From Sphaeroforma arctica JP610 (lineage: Eukaryota > Opisthokonta > Ichthyosporea > Ichthyophonida), in NCBI RefSeq assembly GCF_001186125.1, contig NW_014040546.1, forward strand, positions 235,431 to 257,750: a stretch of 22,320 bases of DNA, in the 5' to 3' direction. Position 1 is the stretch's first letter. Every line of letters begins with the position of its first letter. The position numbers and the translations under genes are program-made. Below are positions 1-9,204 of the stretch, in pieces. Under the pieces are notes generated by a model. That model saw only the letters and a program-made list of their open reading frames with translations, did no database searches and was not told the DNA's origin.

Positions 1-77
<77 letters not shown>

Positions 78-98
78 TGTATGTATATATATATATAT
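1..98. repeat. (AT)n microsatellite
   Basis: Almost pure AT dinucleotide with a few TG interruptions near 59-100. It is cut by the window edge, so its true length is unknown. It lies in the intron (or upstream region) to the left of the first visible ureF exon. Positions 99-264 hold no exon I can support. Confidence 0.95.
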
Positions 99-264
99 GT
101 TTTGAGCCCGTCGATCGTTTGTAGCTCATTAGCTGACTCTCGCTAGTCCACGAACGCTCCCAATATCAGAGGGGTTCACTATCCTTACTCACTCGCCTAG
201 TATCGGTAATGATTCAAGTCAAGTATGACTCATCGTGTTTACTTTACGTTTTTTTTGCTGGTAG

Positions 265-2546
265 GCGGAAGGGAGAGCTCGGCGTCGGCACAACGCGCGC
301 AACAAGAACGAACCCAACCAACCCGTCTACTTCCACTTCGCAGTAATCTTTGCAGGTGCGTGTGCGAGGCTTTTATCTCTCTCTGACCATATGTTTGTAT
401 ATGCAGCGATTGAGTGTCGGGTTTACGCCAGCCCAATGTTCTTGGACTATGCCTTTTCGTTGCACGTTATTAGGAACGTACAGACGGTGCTACTACTTGG
501 ACTATGCCGTCTCGTTGTACGTTACTAGGAACGTACAGACTGTGCCACAGTCTGATGGTCACTTGTGAGTGGTCAAACTTTGCTGGGGTGGAGCTGCTTG
601 GTTTGTTTTCGTAGATGCAAATGCCACACAAACACCAACGGCTTCATACCACTCACCACACTACAGCTGTATGTAGAGAGCTCAAGATCCCCGTCGACGA
701 CATGTGCGACGCCTTCCTCTTCATCAGTCTTCGCGGTACGTGGGTTGCCATCAAGGGGTAGTCGTTCGAGCGGTAGTCGTTAAAGTGTTAGTCGCCCATG
801 TGCGTATGGCGCTCTCGTCCTGCCCATCGCTTCCCCTTGACACGTTGTGTGTTGTGTGTGTCCAATCGGTTGTGTTTAGTTGGTCCCATGTGTGTCGCTT
901 ATTTAGTCGTCAATTTTGGCTGTACCGCCGTAGGTTTGCCTAAAGTCTGTTTGTGTGGACTGTGCTGTGCAGGGACATTGTGTGCATGGTTGGTTGTCTT
1001 GGCTATTGATTTCCGCTGCTCACGACATGCTACTGATGGCTATTAAGATTACATGCTACTAGTACCTATGGCTTTTAGATTACATGCTACTGATACCTAT
1101 GGGGGTAAGATTACATGCTACTATTACCTATGGCTTCTAGATTACATGCCACGGATGCCTATGGGGTTAATATTACATGCTACTAATACCTATGGCTTCT
1201 AGATTACATGCTACTGATACCTATGCCTTTGGTTGGTCGCTGGGTTTTAGTAGCACGTTTTCGTCTACTGTTCGCTGTGATATGATATGCAGGACAGCGT
1301 ATGCGTCCTCAGCTGCAACACCTCCGGGTGAGCCACTGAATTCTTAGACATATAGTATGCACAGGCACCTCGCTTGTAGTGGTGTTGGGAGCACACTCCG
1401 CGTGGATGTTATTGTGCTACACAAGCGCTTGCTGCGTTGCGTAGTACTCGGCAATAGGAGACAATGTGTGATGGCGTGATTGGATTTCCACTCTAAGGAG
1501 ATGATCGTTGCGTGCTCATCGGTAGCCATTTGCCCTTTGCATTCGCACAGGATTGACTGGTGCCGCTGTTCGGCTGGGTCTCATAGGGCCCATCCAGGCG
1601 CAGGTGAGTTCTATACAGTGATCTCTACGTAAATGGTATGCATAAATAATGCGCTTGAATGGACGTTGTCGAATAAATAAGCTCATCCAAGTACTTGCGA
1701 GCTTTGATTGGTTAGACGCAGGTGAATGGTTGGCTGTTATTGGTGGGGTAGGCGAATGCTTCTATACATTCCTCTTCTGAATGTGCCGTAGTTGTGTGCA
1801 ATAATTGTGAGCTGCAGATAAACGCAGGTGAATGGTTGGCTGTTTTTGTTGGGGTAGGCTAATGCTTCTGTACACTTCTCTCCTCCGAGTGTGCCGTAGT
1901 TGTGTGAAACAATTGTGAGCTGTAGATAGACGCAAGTGAATGGTTGGCTGTGATTGGTGGGGTAGGCTAATGCTTTGAATGTGCCGTAGTTGTGTGACTG
2001 TCCCTGGTGTCATGGGCGGTGTCATAGGTGTCAATTAATTGACACTACACCAAGCTCTGGTCCGGACTCTTCGCTCATCAGCACACACACAGTTCTAGCA
2101 GCCCTCCTCACACATGCGCACCTTATAAATGGGAGCACTCCACCGCGCATATCCGCTGACCTTGTGTGTATGTATAGTGCCGCTAGAGCCACAGGTATAA
2201 CCACCGTGGCATAGGAGATTACGTACGCATATATTCCTGTCCATCACACATGTGCATCCTATTGGTAACGTTTATTGTACATATCCTAACTTCTATCCAC
2301 CACGTCTTGCATGTATCCGTTCGCTTGGTCGCCAAAGTAACTGGCTTGCATGTACTTCGTCTCATACTCTGAATGTTAAACATTACATATTGGCAGCGCC
2401 TCCAATTCCAGCTCACGCCTGCGACGAGTGCTATGTCCAGCCACTACATAGCCCAGAGACTGCAGGACAGCGCCTCGACCGATCCCATCTTGGACCTGGT
2501 GCATAGCAACCATGACTCACTCTTCTTCAAACTGTTCATCAGCTGA
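265..2546 (+). CDS. ureF: Urease accessory protein UreF, 3' part (last four exons)
   Basis: UreF works with UreD/UreH and UreG to load nickel into apo-urease in the cytosol. Exons read 265-355, 667-735, 1551-1603 and 2397-2546 (stop TGA 2544-2546): 363 nt, 120 aa plus stop. Introns are 311, 815 and 793 bp, with donors GTGCGT, GTACGT and GTGAGT and acceptors TAG, CAG, CAG, CAG. Phases fit at every junction (G|CT, G|GA, then phase 0). The joined protein reads ...PVYFHFAVIFAAVCRELKIP, DAFLFISLRGLTGAAVRLGL, IGPIQAQRLQ, and ends DPILDLVHSNHDSLFFKLFIS with one tail residue after FI. From memory this matches plant UREF (AYMFVTLRD..SAATRLNLVGP; APLLDVVQG..LFSRLFSS), with the same spacing from the GP motif to the stop. 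About 110 N-terminal residues are missing and should lie left of the window. The first acceptor (TTTTTTTTGCTGGTAG) is less secure than the rest. No AATAAA was found just downstream. Confidence 0.85.
441..550. repeat. 55-bp direct tandem duplication in ureF intron
   Basis: Two adjacent copies (441-495 and 496-550), both starting CTTGGACTATGCC and ending around AGGAACGTACAGAC(G/T)GTG, with a few substitutions. Each copy holds a short inverted repeat, ACGTTA...AGGAACGT. It lies in the first visible ureF intron (356-666). Confidence 0.85.
1017..1232. repeat. 31-bp minisatellite (about 7 copies) in ureF intron
   Basis: ATTACATGCTAC recurs at 1048, 1079, 1110, 1141, 1172 and 1203, exactly 31 bp apart, with a partial copy before and a tail after. 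Alternate units end in CTATGGCTT(T/C)TAG and CTATGGGG(G/T)TAA, so the array has a 62-bp two-unit higher-order structure. It lies in the ureF intron 736-1550. Confidence 0.9.
1712..2001. repeat. About 106-bp tandem repeat (2.7 copies) in ureF intron
   Basis: GAATGGTTGGCTGT recurs at 1724, 1830 and 1938. Each copy continues through GGGGTAGGC and GAATGTGCCGTAGTTGTGTG or close variants. The third copy has lost about 30 bp in its middle. It lies in the last ureF intron (1604-2396). Confidence 0.85.
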
Positions 2547-3915
2547 GGGGAGTGAAGGCACCCGCGCACGGGCTTATCTGATTGGTTGTCGAGACATGAG
2601 TTATCGCCAGTGGGCCAGTAGATGACCATTGCACTGTCGGTCGGTGTGGCTACATATGGTTCTCCACCGACTGCAGACTTCAGTTTCGTAGTCTACTGGG
2701 GGTGGTGTGTAGACTGACACCCTAAACCCAAGCCCTTCCGTGCGGTCCTGATGTAACTCGGATGGCTGGAGTTACATTGGAATGGCCTTGCAATCTGATA
2801 CTTCACAGCCCACCACTACAAAGCACTACAAAGCGAAATGAGAGAACTTGGGCAAGAAGAGGACCGACTCTAGACCGCATTGATGGGGTCGCTCGAGTGT
2901 CAGTGTCGTGTGCTATTTGATACGCGGGTGGCGCTGCAGTCTACCACCGCGTGGTACGAGATATGGTGTGTGGTACCAAGAACCATCCACTGCATCTCAT
3001 AGACACCACACGGCGCATAGACCTGCGTTATTCCGACTGCTTGTGCGGTGTATAACACACCTCAGCGGGAAGGAATGTCGTACCATTGCGCGTAGTGGAG
3101 AGTGACGCGTGTGGTAGGAGTGGACGGGAGACTACGCATCGAATGAGTGGTGTGAGTAGGGGGACTTCATATCCAGCACAGGAAACAGAGCGCACCACAG
3201 TAGCTGAAATGCCACATGTGACGTTCATATATGCGGCACAAGATACACATCCCGCGTACTATAGGGCTAGTTCTTGATTAAATATGTCCCCTTGCACGTA
3301 TGTGGGGCGTGTGGAATAGACACCGGTCGGTTAGCTGTACTTGTATGTAGAAGGATCAAATGTACTGCGAACCGGAGGTTCAATTGGAGGCGTCATATAA
3401 ACCTGTTTATTGTACCTCTGTACCTCGAGGCTGACATCATTAGAAACGACCAAGAGGGAGTGGGTAAATCTGGTCCCTCCATCCAACAACTGTTTATGTA
3501 CGAAAGTGCGGCATAGAATGCATTCATAGCTCACTGAATACAAGAAGGATATCACAATGTACAGAAAAAACTTGGAGATGCTTTGGTTCAGTGCTAGCTT
3601 AGGTTTATAGAGTCTTATTCCAAAGTATTTAAGTAACTTATTCTATTTATTCCGTCGTGCACTCGGGAGATTGTCCCATATCGGATTGTTGTGGAGATTA
3701 ATGTAATCTAATAATCAGCAAATTCATTAGTCATTATTCTATATATGCACTGTTGTACACTGTAGTACCACATACTACATGACACTCGAAGGTCTCTGCC
3801 TCTGCGGACGTTGCCTCTGTGGACGTTTGAGTATGGGCACCTCAGTATCAGCTTGCAAGGGCTTCATTGTGGCAGCAATCACACTGTGACATACTGGTGC
3901 CACCCACTGAATGCG
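2547..3915. other. Convergent intergenic region, no supported gene
   Basis: This lies between the ureF stop and the stop of the beta-helix gene. Short open frames occur on both strands but none has a recognisable motif or splice-consistent extension. The only clear local structure is a perfect 8-bp hairpin, TGTAACTC (2752-2759) with GAGTTACA (2769-2776), loop 9 nt. It is not a known terminator type. Confidence 0.6.
3646..3651 (-). terminator. Candidate poly(A) signal for the beta-helix gene
   Basis: AATAAA on the minus strand (TTTATT on plus), about 265 bp past the TAA stop of the beta-helix gene. It is the first canonical hexamer I found downstream. The distance is acceptable for a protist 3' UTR, but nothing else supports its use. 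Confidence 0.35.
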
Positions 3916-5238
3916 TTATGTAACAGTGCGTCGTCTGCGCTGTTTCCAGGTGTCGTCGTAAAGCGTCTTTACTTCAGGCACTGGCACATCCTTGGATCCT
4001 TGCCATGACCACGTGACCCCTGGGACCAAGTCCTCTTCTGATACCAATGAGGGCCCAGATGTAAACTTGAATAAATTCGAGCGCATGTCATACGTCGCTG
4101 TGTTGTTGTAAACCTTTGCAGACGCCAGAACCTGCGTTAACCCCTCATTCGTATACTGAGACCACTGACTCATAACAGCTCCCGTGTGGAGCGAGGTATT
4201 GTTGCTGAATACGCCACTAAACACAAGGTGTGCTCCAGCACCGATGATGTTAGTAGCCATTACCCCTCCATCGACGTCTGATAGGTTGTCTATAAACTCA
4301 CCGGACAGGATTGTAGTAGAGCCTGGTCCCAAGTTAAACACCCGCACAGCACCCGCACGCGCGCCTTCGCCCTGGTCGAGTGCTTTGTTGGCCTTAAATG
4401 TACTTTGGAAATCAATTGAGCCCACATTCGAGTTGATTGAGATTGCACCTCCTTGGTTGGATACATTGTCCTCGAACCTGGCCTTTTTGCCGGTGATTAC
4501 GGACCCCTCATTGGTGTCAATATATACCGCACCTCCAGTGCAATGTTTAGACCCGCCCGTATAGAAGGCCGTGTTACCTTTGTATTCACCACCCACGTAT
4601 AACTCAGCCTTGTCCTCTATATATTGTACGCACAGTACAGCTCCTCCGTGATAAAGCTCGGTTTGGGTGGACTCTATCTTGTTATCCCAGAACATACAAC
4701 TGTCATCAATCCTCGACTCGCCAGCCAACCCCCCAATATTTCCGATGAAAAATACAGCACCCAAGCGCTTATTCCACATTCCATATGCTCGGATGTCAGA
4801 TGCTCTGAATGTCACGTACATTTCGCCGCTGTCGCCCTCCCCTCCCGAGGTTCGCAGAGCTGACACAAACTCACCCTCCTTCGATGTAATGTCAAATCCC
4901 TGGAATGAAATCGAGATCCTGGAAGGACCTTGAGGACTGAACATACCGTTGCTCTCCGAACTATACGCCCCGATTATTTTTGCTCTGCCTTCATTGTCGC
5001 ACTCTACACCACGCACATCCAAATCACCACGGAAACGCATCGCAGACGCTATCTCGTGCGTACCTGCGAAGTGGATAACCCCATTATTATCACTCACGGC
5101 TTGACTGAAGGAGTCCTGACACTTGCCACCCTGCAGCACAAGCGATGTGCACTCGCATGGGTCACTTACGGCTGAGGTGGAATCGATTAGGTTGAGTACG
5201 AGGATGGACAGTGTACCACAAAATGATTTGATTTTCAT
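3916..5238 (-). CDS. Secreted right-handed beta-helix protein with Pmp-like GGA(I/V)/FxxN repeats
   Basis: Uninterrupted 440-aa frame. Residues 1-23 form a signal peptide (basic MKIK, hydrophobic core, likely cut after STSA). Mature protein starts with a Cys-containing stretch (C28, C30, C40). From about residue 170 it shows repeats of 28-33 residues: FWDN 173, GGAV 198, GGAV 235, FEDN 255, GGAI 263, FKAN 281, AGAV 295, FIDN 315, GGVM 324, FSNN 344, TGAV 352. Alternating GGA(I/V/L) and FxxN is the signature of chlamydial polymorphic outer membrane proteins and related beta-helix proteins of some protists. No autotransporter barrel, C-terminal membrane segment or lipid anchor is visible, and the end is basic (RRRR 434-437). 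An adhesive or cell-surface role is inference. The start is chosen for its signal peptide, an A at -3 and an upstream TATA. A spliced longer C-terminus cannot be excluded. Confidence 0.85.
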   Translation of the reverse strand: MKIKSFCGTLSILVLNLIDSTSAVSDPCECTSLVLQGGKCQDSFSQAVSDNNGVIHFAGTHEIASAMRFRGDLDVRGVECDNEGRAKIIGAYSSESNGMFSPQGPSRISISFQGFDITSKEGEFVSALRTSGGEGDSGEMYVTFRASDIRAYGMWNKRLGAVFFIGNIGGLAGESRIDDSCMFWDNKIESTQTELYHGGAVLCVQYIEDKAELYVGGEYKGNTAFYTGGSKHCTGGAVYIDTNEGSVITGKKARFEDNVSNQGGAISINSNVGSIDFQSTFKANKALDQGEGARAGAVRVFNLGPGSTTILSGEFIDNLSDVDGGVMATNIIGAGAHLVFSGVFSNNTSLHTGAVMSQWSQYTNEGLTQVLASAKVYNNTATYDMRSNLFKFTSGPSLVSEEDLVPGVTWSWQGSKDVPVPEVKTLYDDTWKQRRRRTVT

Positions 5239-5305
5239 TATTCTTATCTATAGGAAGCGTGGTGTCACTGGTGTGTGAATTTGTCTACACACTACAAGCG
5301 AAATT

Positions 5306-5313
5306 CTTATAAA
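5306..5313 (-). promoter_or_regulatory. Candidate TATA box of the beta-helix gene
   Basis: TTTATAAG on the minus strand, 68 bp before the start codon of the 440-aa gene, in an otherwise GC-balanced stretch. Spacing would give a 5' UTR of roughly 35-40 nt. Confidence 0.4.
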
Positions 5314-5727
5314 CAATAAATCCTTGGTGACAAGTACACGAGCTCTTTTTAAAATAGAATACTTAAGCCGCTGAGGATACCATGGGTGCACAGATGTACA
5401 TGGTTGTGTAAAAACCTTTTTAAAGACATATTATTGAAGAATGCTGGTGGTTTCAGATTTTTAAAAATCTAATTTTACTATTTAGAGGGGGATTTCCTTT
5501 TTTATTTTAGAAAGCTATGGCATGTATCTTTTTTAGATTTTACTTTTCAGACTCCCGAGACATAATAAATTTCATTGGTGAAGAATTTTTACGCATTTTT
5601 TCATTTTTTTTTTCACTGGCTCTTGTCTGGAGCACTGTATCCCTCGAATCTAGATTTGGGTCTCGAGTCTCGACCCTCGAGGACTCGACGGAGCAGAGTG
5701 AAGCAGTAATCACTAATCACTGAAGAC

Positions 5728-5824
5728 TGCAGAGTGCAGACGGCAGACTCAGTAAAGAGTGCAGATTTGCAGGTTGGCGATTGCAGAACTGGCTGAACTG
5801 CAGACTGTCACAGTGTCACTGCAG
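5728..5824. repeat. Cluster of TGCAG words
   Basis: Seven TGCAG pentamers fall in about 100 bp, several as (A/G)(C/G)TGCAGA, among related GTCTGAA and GACTG words that run on to about 5940. There is no fixed period. It may be a degenerate repeat or a binding-site cluster upstream of the divergent DNA around 5500-6000. No gene is supported in 5320-6080. Confidence 0.5.
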
Positions 5825-5994
5825 TCGACCGGAAATCAGAAATGAAGAGGCCAGCTAAATTTAAATAGCGCAGACCTTCTCTGAAGTCTGAACTGAGAAC
5901 TCGCTTGTATTGTAAAGTCTGAAGTCAGAAAACTGAAGGCGACTGGCGAGGAAGCTTGAACAGATGAACAACACTTAAATTATAAATTTTTTAT

Positions 5995-6034
5995 TACCAC
6001 GAGGGGGTTTCTCCGTTTGCAGGCCCTCCTGGTA
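5995..6034. other. 11-bp hairpin with 18-nt loop
   Basis: TACCACGAGGG (5995-6005) pairs with CCCTCCTGGTA (6024-6034), 10 of 11 positions matching. The loop starts GGTTTCTCC. It sits in AT-rich DNA some 50 bp before the tRNA duplication. The function is unknown. Confidence 0.5.
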
Positions 6035-6218
6035 CAATAATTGGCTATATATAAAATGAACAGCTTTCAGTCTCCACGGCGTCCCAGCCGTTGATATTTT
6101 CGATTGTCATATATCATAACCCTCTAAATACACAAGATATGGATATATAAGTACATATATTATTGCTACTACATATTAGAGGAAGATATCAATACATAGG
6201 AACGAGAGAAATAAACAT

Positions 6219-6300
6219 TTGGCGCACAAGGACTCGAACATTGAAGGTGGGACACCATATGATTTCTAATTATACCCTTTATCCGCTCAGACATGCGCCG
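6219..6300 (-). pseudogene. Decayed tRNA-Ser(AGA) copy
   Basis: Same 82-nt plan and same AGA anticodon loop as the intact copy at 6475-6556, but with changes in every stem. The acceptor pair 1:72 is C/A, the D stem is weaker (TCT against AGG), the anticodon stem is TATAA/TCATA with an A/C mismatch, and the T stem is CAATG/CCTTG with a T/C mismatch. The B box has lost its first G. No run of four or more T follows within about 15 nt (TTTATTT only). Probably not functional. Confidence 0.75.
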
Positions 6301-6464
6301 TGTTTTAATACCAGCCGTTGATTTTTTCGAATGTGAAATAGTATAGCGCTCTAAATTAAAAACAAGAGAGGGTTATGGATATATATATATAAATACATAT
6401 ATTATTAATACTAGTATTCTACTAGTAGAGGGAGGTATTTTAAAAAAGATACAGAGCATGAGAG

Positions 6465-6469
6465 AAAAA
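6465..6469 (-). terminator. Pol III terminator of the tRNA-Ser gene
   Basis: TTTTT on the minus strand, six nt after the discriminator base. Five T is a normal RNA polymerase III stop. The decayed copy lacks an equivalent. Confidence 0.7.
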
Positions 6470-6474
6470 TATTC

Positions 6475-6556
6475 TTGGCGCACAAGGACTCGAACCTTGG
6501 AGGTGGGACACCATATGATTTCTAATCATACCCTTTAACCGCTCAGGCATGCGCCA
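6475..6556 (-). tRNA. tRNA-Ser(AGA)
   Basis: Full type II cloverleaf: acceptor TGGCGCA/TGCGCCA (7 bp, perfect), TG at 8-9, D stem CCT/AGG with GAGCGGTTAA loop, anticodon stem TATGA/TCATA with loop TTAGAAA (anticodon AGA, reads UCU), long variable arm GGTG-TCC-CACC, and T arm CAAGG-TTCGAGT-CCTTG. The B box GGTTCGAGTCC is canonical. There is no intron, and a T5 run follows. The core around the anticodon is close to the plant-type tRNA-Ser(AGA) I remember. Oddity: the discriminator base (position 73) is A, whereas eukaryotic tRNA-Ser normally has G. tRNA-Leu has A73, but the anticodon and loop are those of serine. Confidence 0.88.
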
Positions 6557-6598
6557 TGTTTCAATGCCTTCGTATTTTAAGTATAGATTATAAAACTC

Positions 6599-7134
6599 AT
6601 GACGGATATTGTTGCATGCAAATTGTCGGCGAAGTATTCTGGCAAAGTATTCGATTCAGGCGGAGCGATGCCTGACGAGTCTGAGAGCCATGTATTTACA
6701 TATTCCACTGATCAATGTTTGTGAGTGAGTACAATCCTCAAATGCTAATGACAATGTTGCGTATGCACAGATAATTATTCGGAATGCCTGAAACTACACA
6801 CACCACGTCTTTACTGCGGTGGTGGAAAGCATGCTACTTGTCATCTTGATATTAATAAGACACTTTTACCCGACTCATTTCTAGAGATGGATCTCTGCAT
6901 GCGCGAGCTTGCATTATGTTTCAGAGTGTTTGCAAAGAACCTGATCTCTCCCTGACTGCGCACGCATACCCAGTGCGGGTGCCCAGGTGTGCTGTGGCAT
7001 CAGTTCCGTACTATTGCAACACGATACCAATGGACAGCACCCAGTATACTATTTACTGGAATCAGGTGTCGCGCCAGACTACCACCGCCAGTGGTAACTA
7101 CTGTCGATACATCTGTGGGAATCAAAAGGACTGA
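6599..7134 (+). other. Possible small Cys-containing gene, unrecognised
   Basis: Open stretches on the plus strand: an ATG-led frame from about 6599 reading MTDIVACKLSAKYSGKVFDS and on to CAAT/GTTTGTGAGTG near 6710; a frame after the acceptor GTATGCACAG (about 6770) rich in Cys (SECLKL, LYCGGGK, TCHLDI, LCMREL); and a separate frame 6916-7134 with six Cys (VCKEPD, RCAV, YYCN, YCRYICG). I cannot join them with confident splice sites, codon use is not clearly coding, and I recognise no family. The minus strand also has short open stretches here, so strand is not certain. Confidence 0.2.
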
Positions 7135-7140
7135 TCACCA

Positions 7141-8268
7141 TCGCACGCTGGGATGAGTAGTGGTGGTTTCACCAGGCATACTCAGATGCGGCGAAAGAAT
7201 GCGACAGCATGGCTTCGTTAAGATAGACTGTGCAATGGTTTACGACGACTAAACAAAGCCAGGCCACGCTTGATATCTGCAGAATGTAGTGCACACGAGA
7301 AGTCGCTTTTGTGAGAGTTACCAAACACGTAAATAAATCACAGCTAAGAAAATCGTCGTTCTTTGGCGTTTGTGTTGTTTATTCATTAGCTTCCTGCGGG
7401 AATAAACTATTCTAAATTTGGTAAATTGTCGTGGGCTGTCCTTGGCTCTTAATATTACTCAGACACGACTTGGTAGTGCCTCGGTGTACATTCAGAGCCT
7501 CGAACGTGTTACGTGTAGCTGGGCACGCCCTGAATGCATTCATGCCCGGCAACCGTGGACATTCGACTAACCTCACGCATGTCGTACCATGGCGGTGAAC
7601 GACCGGGCCGTGTAGCTATTGTCACTCGGTGATAAGTACGCGTGCAACACACTAGCTAATTGCACACAATAGTACTAACACCGGATGTAGCTGCGCTCAC
7701 AGGCCGACGCAAAGTGGACAATGTCGGCTTCTAACTTTCATATATGTCGAGCAATGAGCAGCTTTGTTGTGGCGATTTCGGACAGACACCTCTCGTGGGA
7801 CAAAGCCCAAGCGTGAGTGTGTTCGTAAGTGATTGCGTGCGTGCACACGTGTATCTACGCGCGCATGTCTCTGAACGTCAGAGTGATCGTAAATAAGTGT
7901 ATGTGTTTATGTAGGTGTGTACGTGTACACATAATGCATGTGTATATGTATGATAAATTAGTGTAAGTGTATGTGTATACGAGTAATAGTAATAGTATTG
8001 AGTATGTGTATACGTGTACGTCATTGGGTGTATGTGGCTACACCATCTCATCCATTCCCTGAGCCACTTCAAAGGCCACCCGGGTACACCCTCAACACTG
8101 CTGATAGGTAGATACCTACACAACACATGAAGCCTCCTTTCTGCCCTGTACCAATAGTGGCTTGCGCTCCAGCAATCCATGCGGCCTACGTACCTACACA
8201 AGTATCGTTCTTGCACGAGTACATAGATTGCCTCTCAAGTTCGTAAATGCAATACAGATGCGTGTATC
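7141..8268. other. Intergenic, no supported gene
   Basis: Unique-looking sequence, then GT-rich and TGTATG-rich simple sequence from about 7810 to 8040. Short frames exist on both strands without recognisable motifs. Confidence 0.5.
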
Positions 8269-8269
8269 T

Positions 8270-8885
8270 ATCTATGCAGCGACTGAGATATGCTGATCTA
8301 AATGTGCTGCCTATGTAGCGACTGAGCTACGCTGATTTAAGCGTGCTACTATGTAAGCTACCTATGCAGCGTCTAGGATACGCTGATCTAAGCGTACTAC
8401 TAGATAAGCTACATTTGCAGCGACTGAGTTACGCTGATTAAAGCGTGCTACTAGGTAAGCTACCTATGTAGTGACCGAGCTACGCTATTTGAGCGTGCTA
8501 CTAGGTAAGCTACATATGCAAGTTAAGCTACCTATGCAGCGACTGAGCTCCGCTGATCAAAGCGTGCTACTAGGTAAGCTACTTATGCAGCGACTAAGAT
8601 ACGCTGATATAAGCGTACTACTACTTAAGCTACATATACAGCGACTGAGCAGCGCTGATTAAAGCGTGCTACTAGTAAAGCTACCTATGCAGCGACTGAG
8701 CTACACTGATTTAAACGTGCACAAGGTAAGCTACATTTGCAGGACTGAGCTACGCTGATTAAAGCGTGCTATCAGGTAAGCTACCTATGCAGGGATTGAG
8801 CTACGCTGATTTAAGCGTGCTACTAGGTAAGCTACCTATGCATCGACTGAGTTACGCTGATTAAAGCGTGCTACTAGGCAAGCGC
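8270..8885. repeat. 51-bp minisatellite, about 12 copies
   Basis: Units read roughly AAGCTAC(C/A)TATGCAGCG, ACTGAGCTACGCTGAT, TAAAGCGTGCTACTAGGT. Clean steps of 51 bp are seen (AAGCTA at 8355, 8406 and 8457), with some short or long units near 8300 and 8520. TAGGTAAGCTACCTA at unit borders is nearly palindromic. The array is intergenic, between the tRNA region and the Hsp40 gene. Open frames in it follow from the period being a multiple of three. Confidence 0.9.
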
Positions 8886-9204
8886 CACTCCTCGGACAAA
8901 TCCCAAGTGGGGTATGATGATAAGTCCTATCTCCAACAGCCCGCACGGACAATTCTGTAACGCCCCTCCCAGCCTTCCAGCACAACCAATAGGCTAGCTA
9001 GTCCTGCAGGTGTACCCCGGGTGCACCCAGTTGTACAGGATAGTGTACATTTGTCCTAAAAGTGAAAAGCATGCGCTGCAGTGATCCAGGCTACGCACAG
9101 GACGGGCAAGGTAGAGAGACAAACCCTGGAAACTCTGCCGGTAAGACCTGTACATTCAAACTCGCACTACGGTTGGGTATCAGAGTCATCACCAGACAGA
9201 CACC

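Larger units (their letters stand above)
6084..6557. repeat. Tandem segmental duplication carrying two tRNA-Ser copies
   Basis: Two units (about 6084-6302 and 6311-6557) share CCAGCCGTTGAT, a CTCTAAAT stretch, TATGGATATATA, TACATATATTATT, AGAGGA/GAGGGAGG, GAGAGAAA and then the tRNA region. The spacer parts have diverged and differ in length (tRNA ends are offset by 256 bp, the CCAGCCGTTG blocks by 227 bp), so the duplication is old. Confidence 0.85.

Noticed and set aside
1294-1329. Pseudo-exon in ureF intron 2: GATATGCAG acceptor, GQRMRPQLQHLR, GTGAGC donor
   Set aside because: It would fit the upstream phase, but it ends in phase 0 and would make the next exon read GAT TGA. Skipping it gives the uninterrupted UreF core FISLRGLTGAAVRLGL.
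4184-4933. Plus-strand frames of 79 to 126 codons antisense to the beta-helix gene
   Set aside because: They are shadows of the minus-strand gene, which has signal peptide and repeat motifs; the antisense frames have none.
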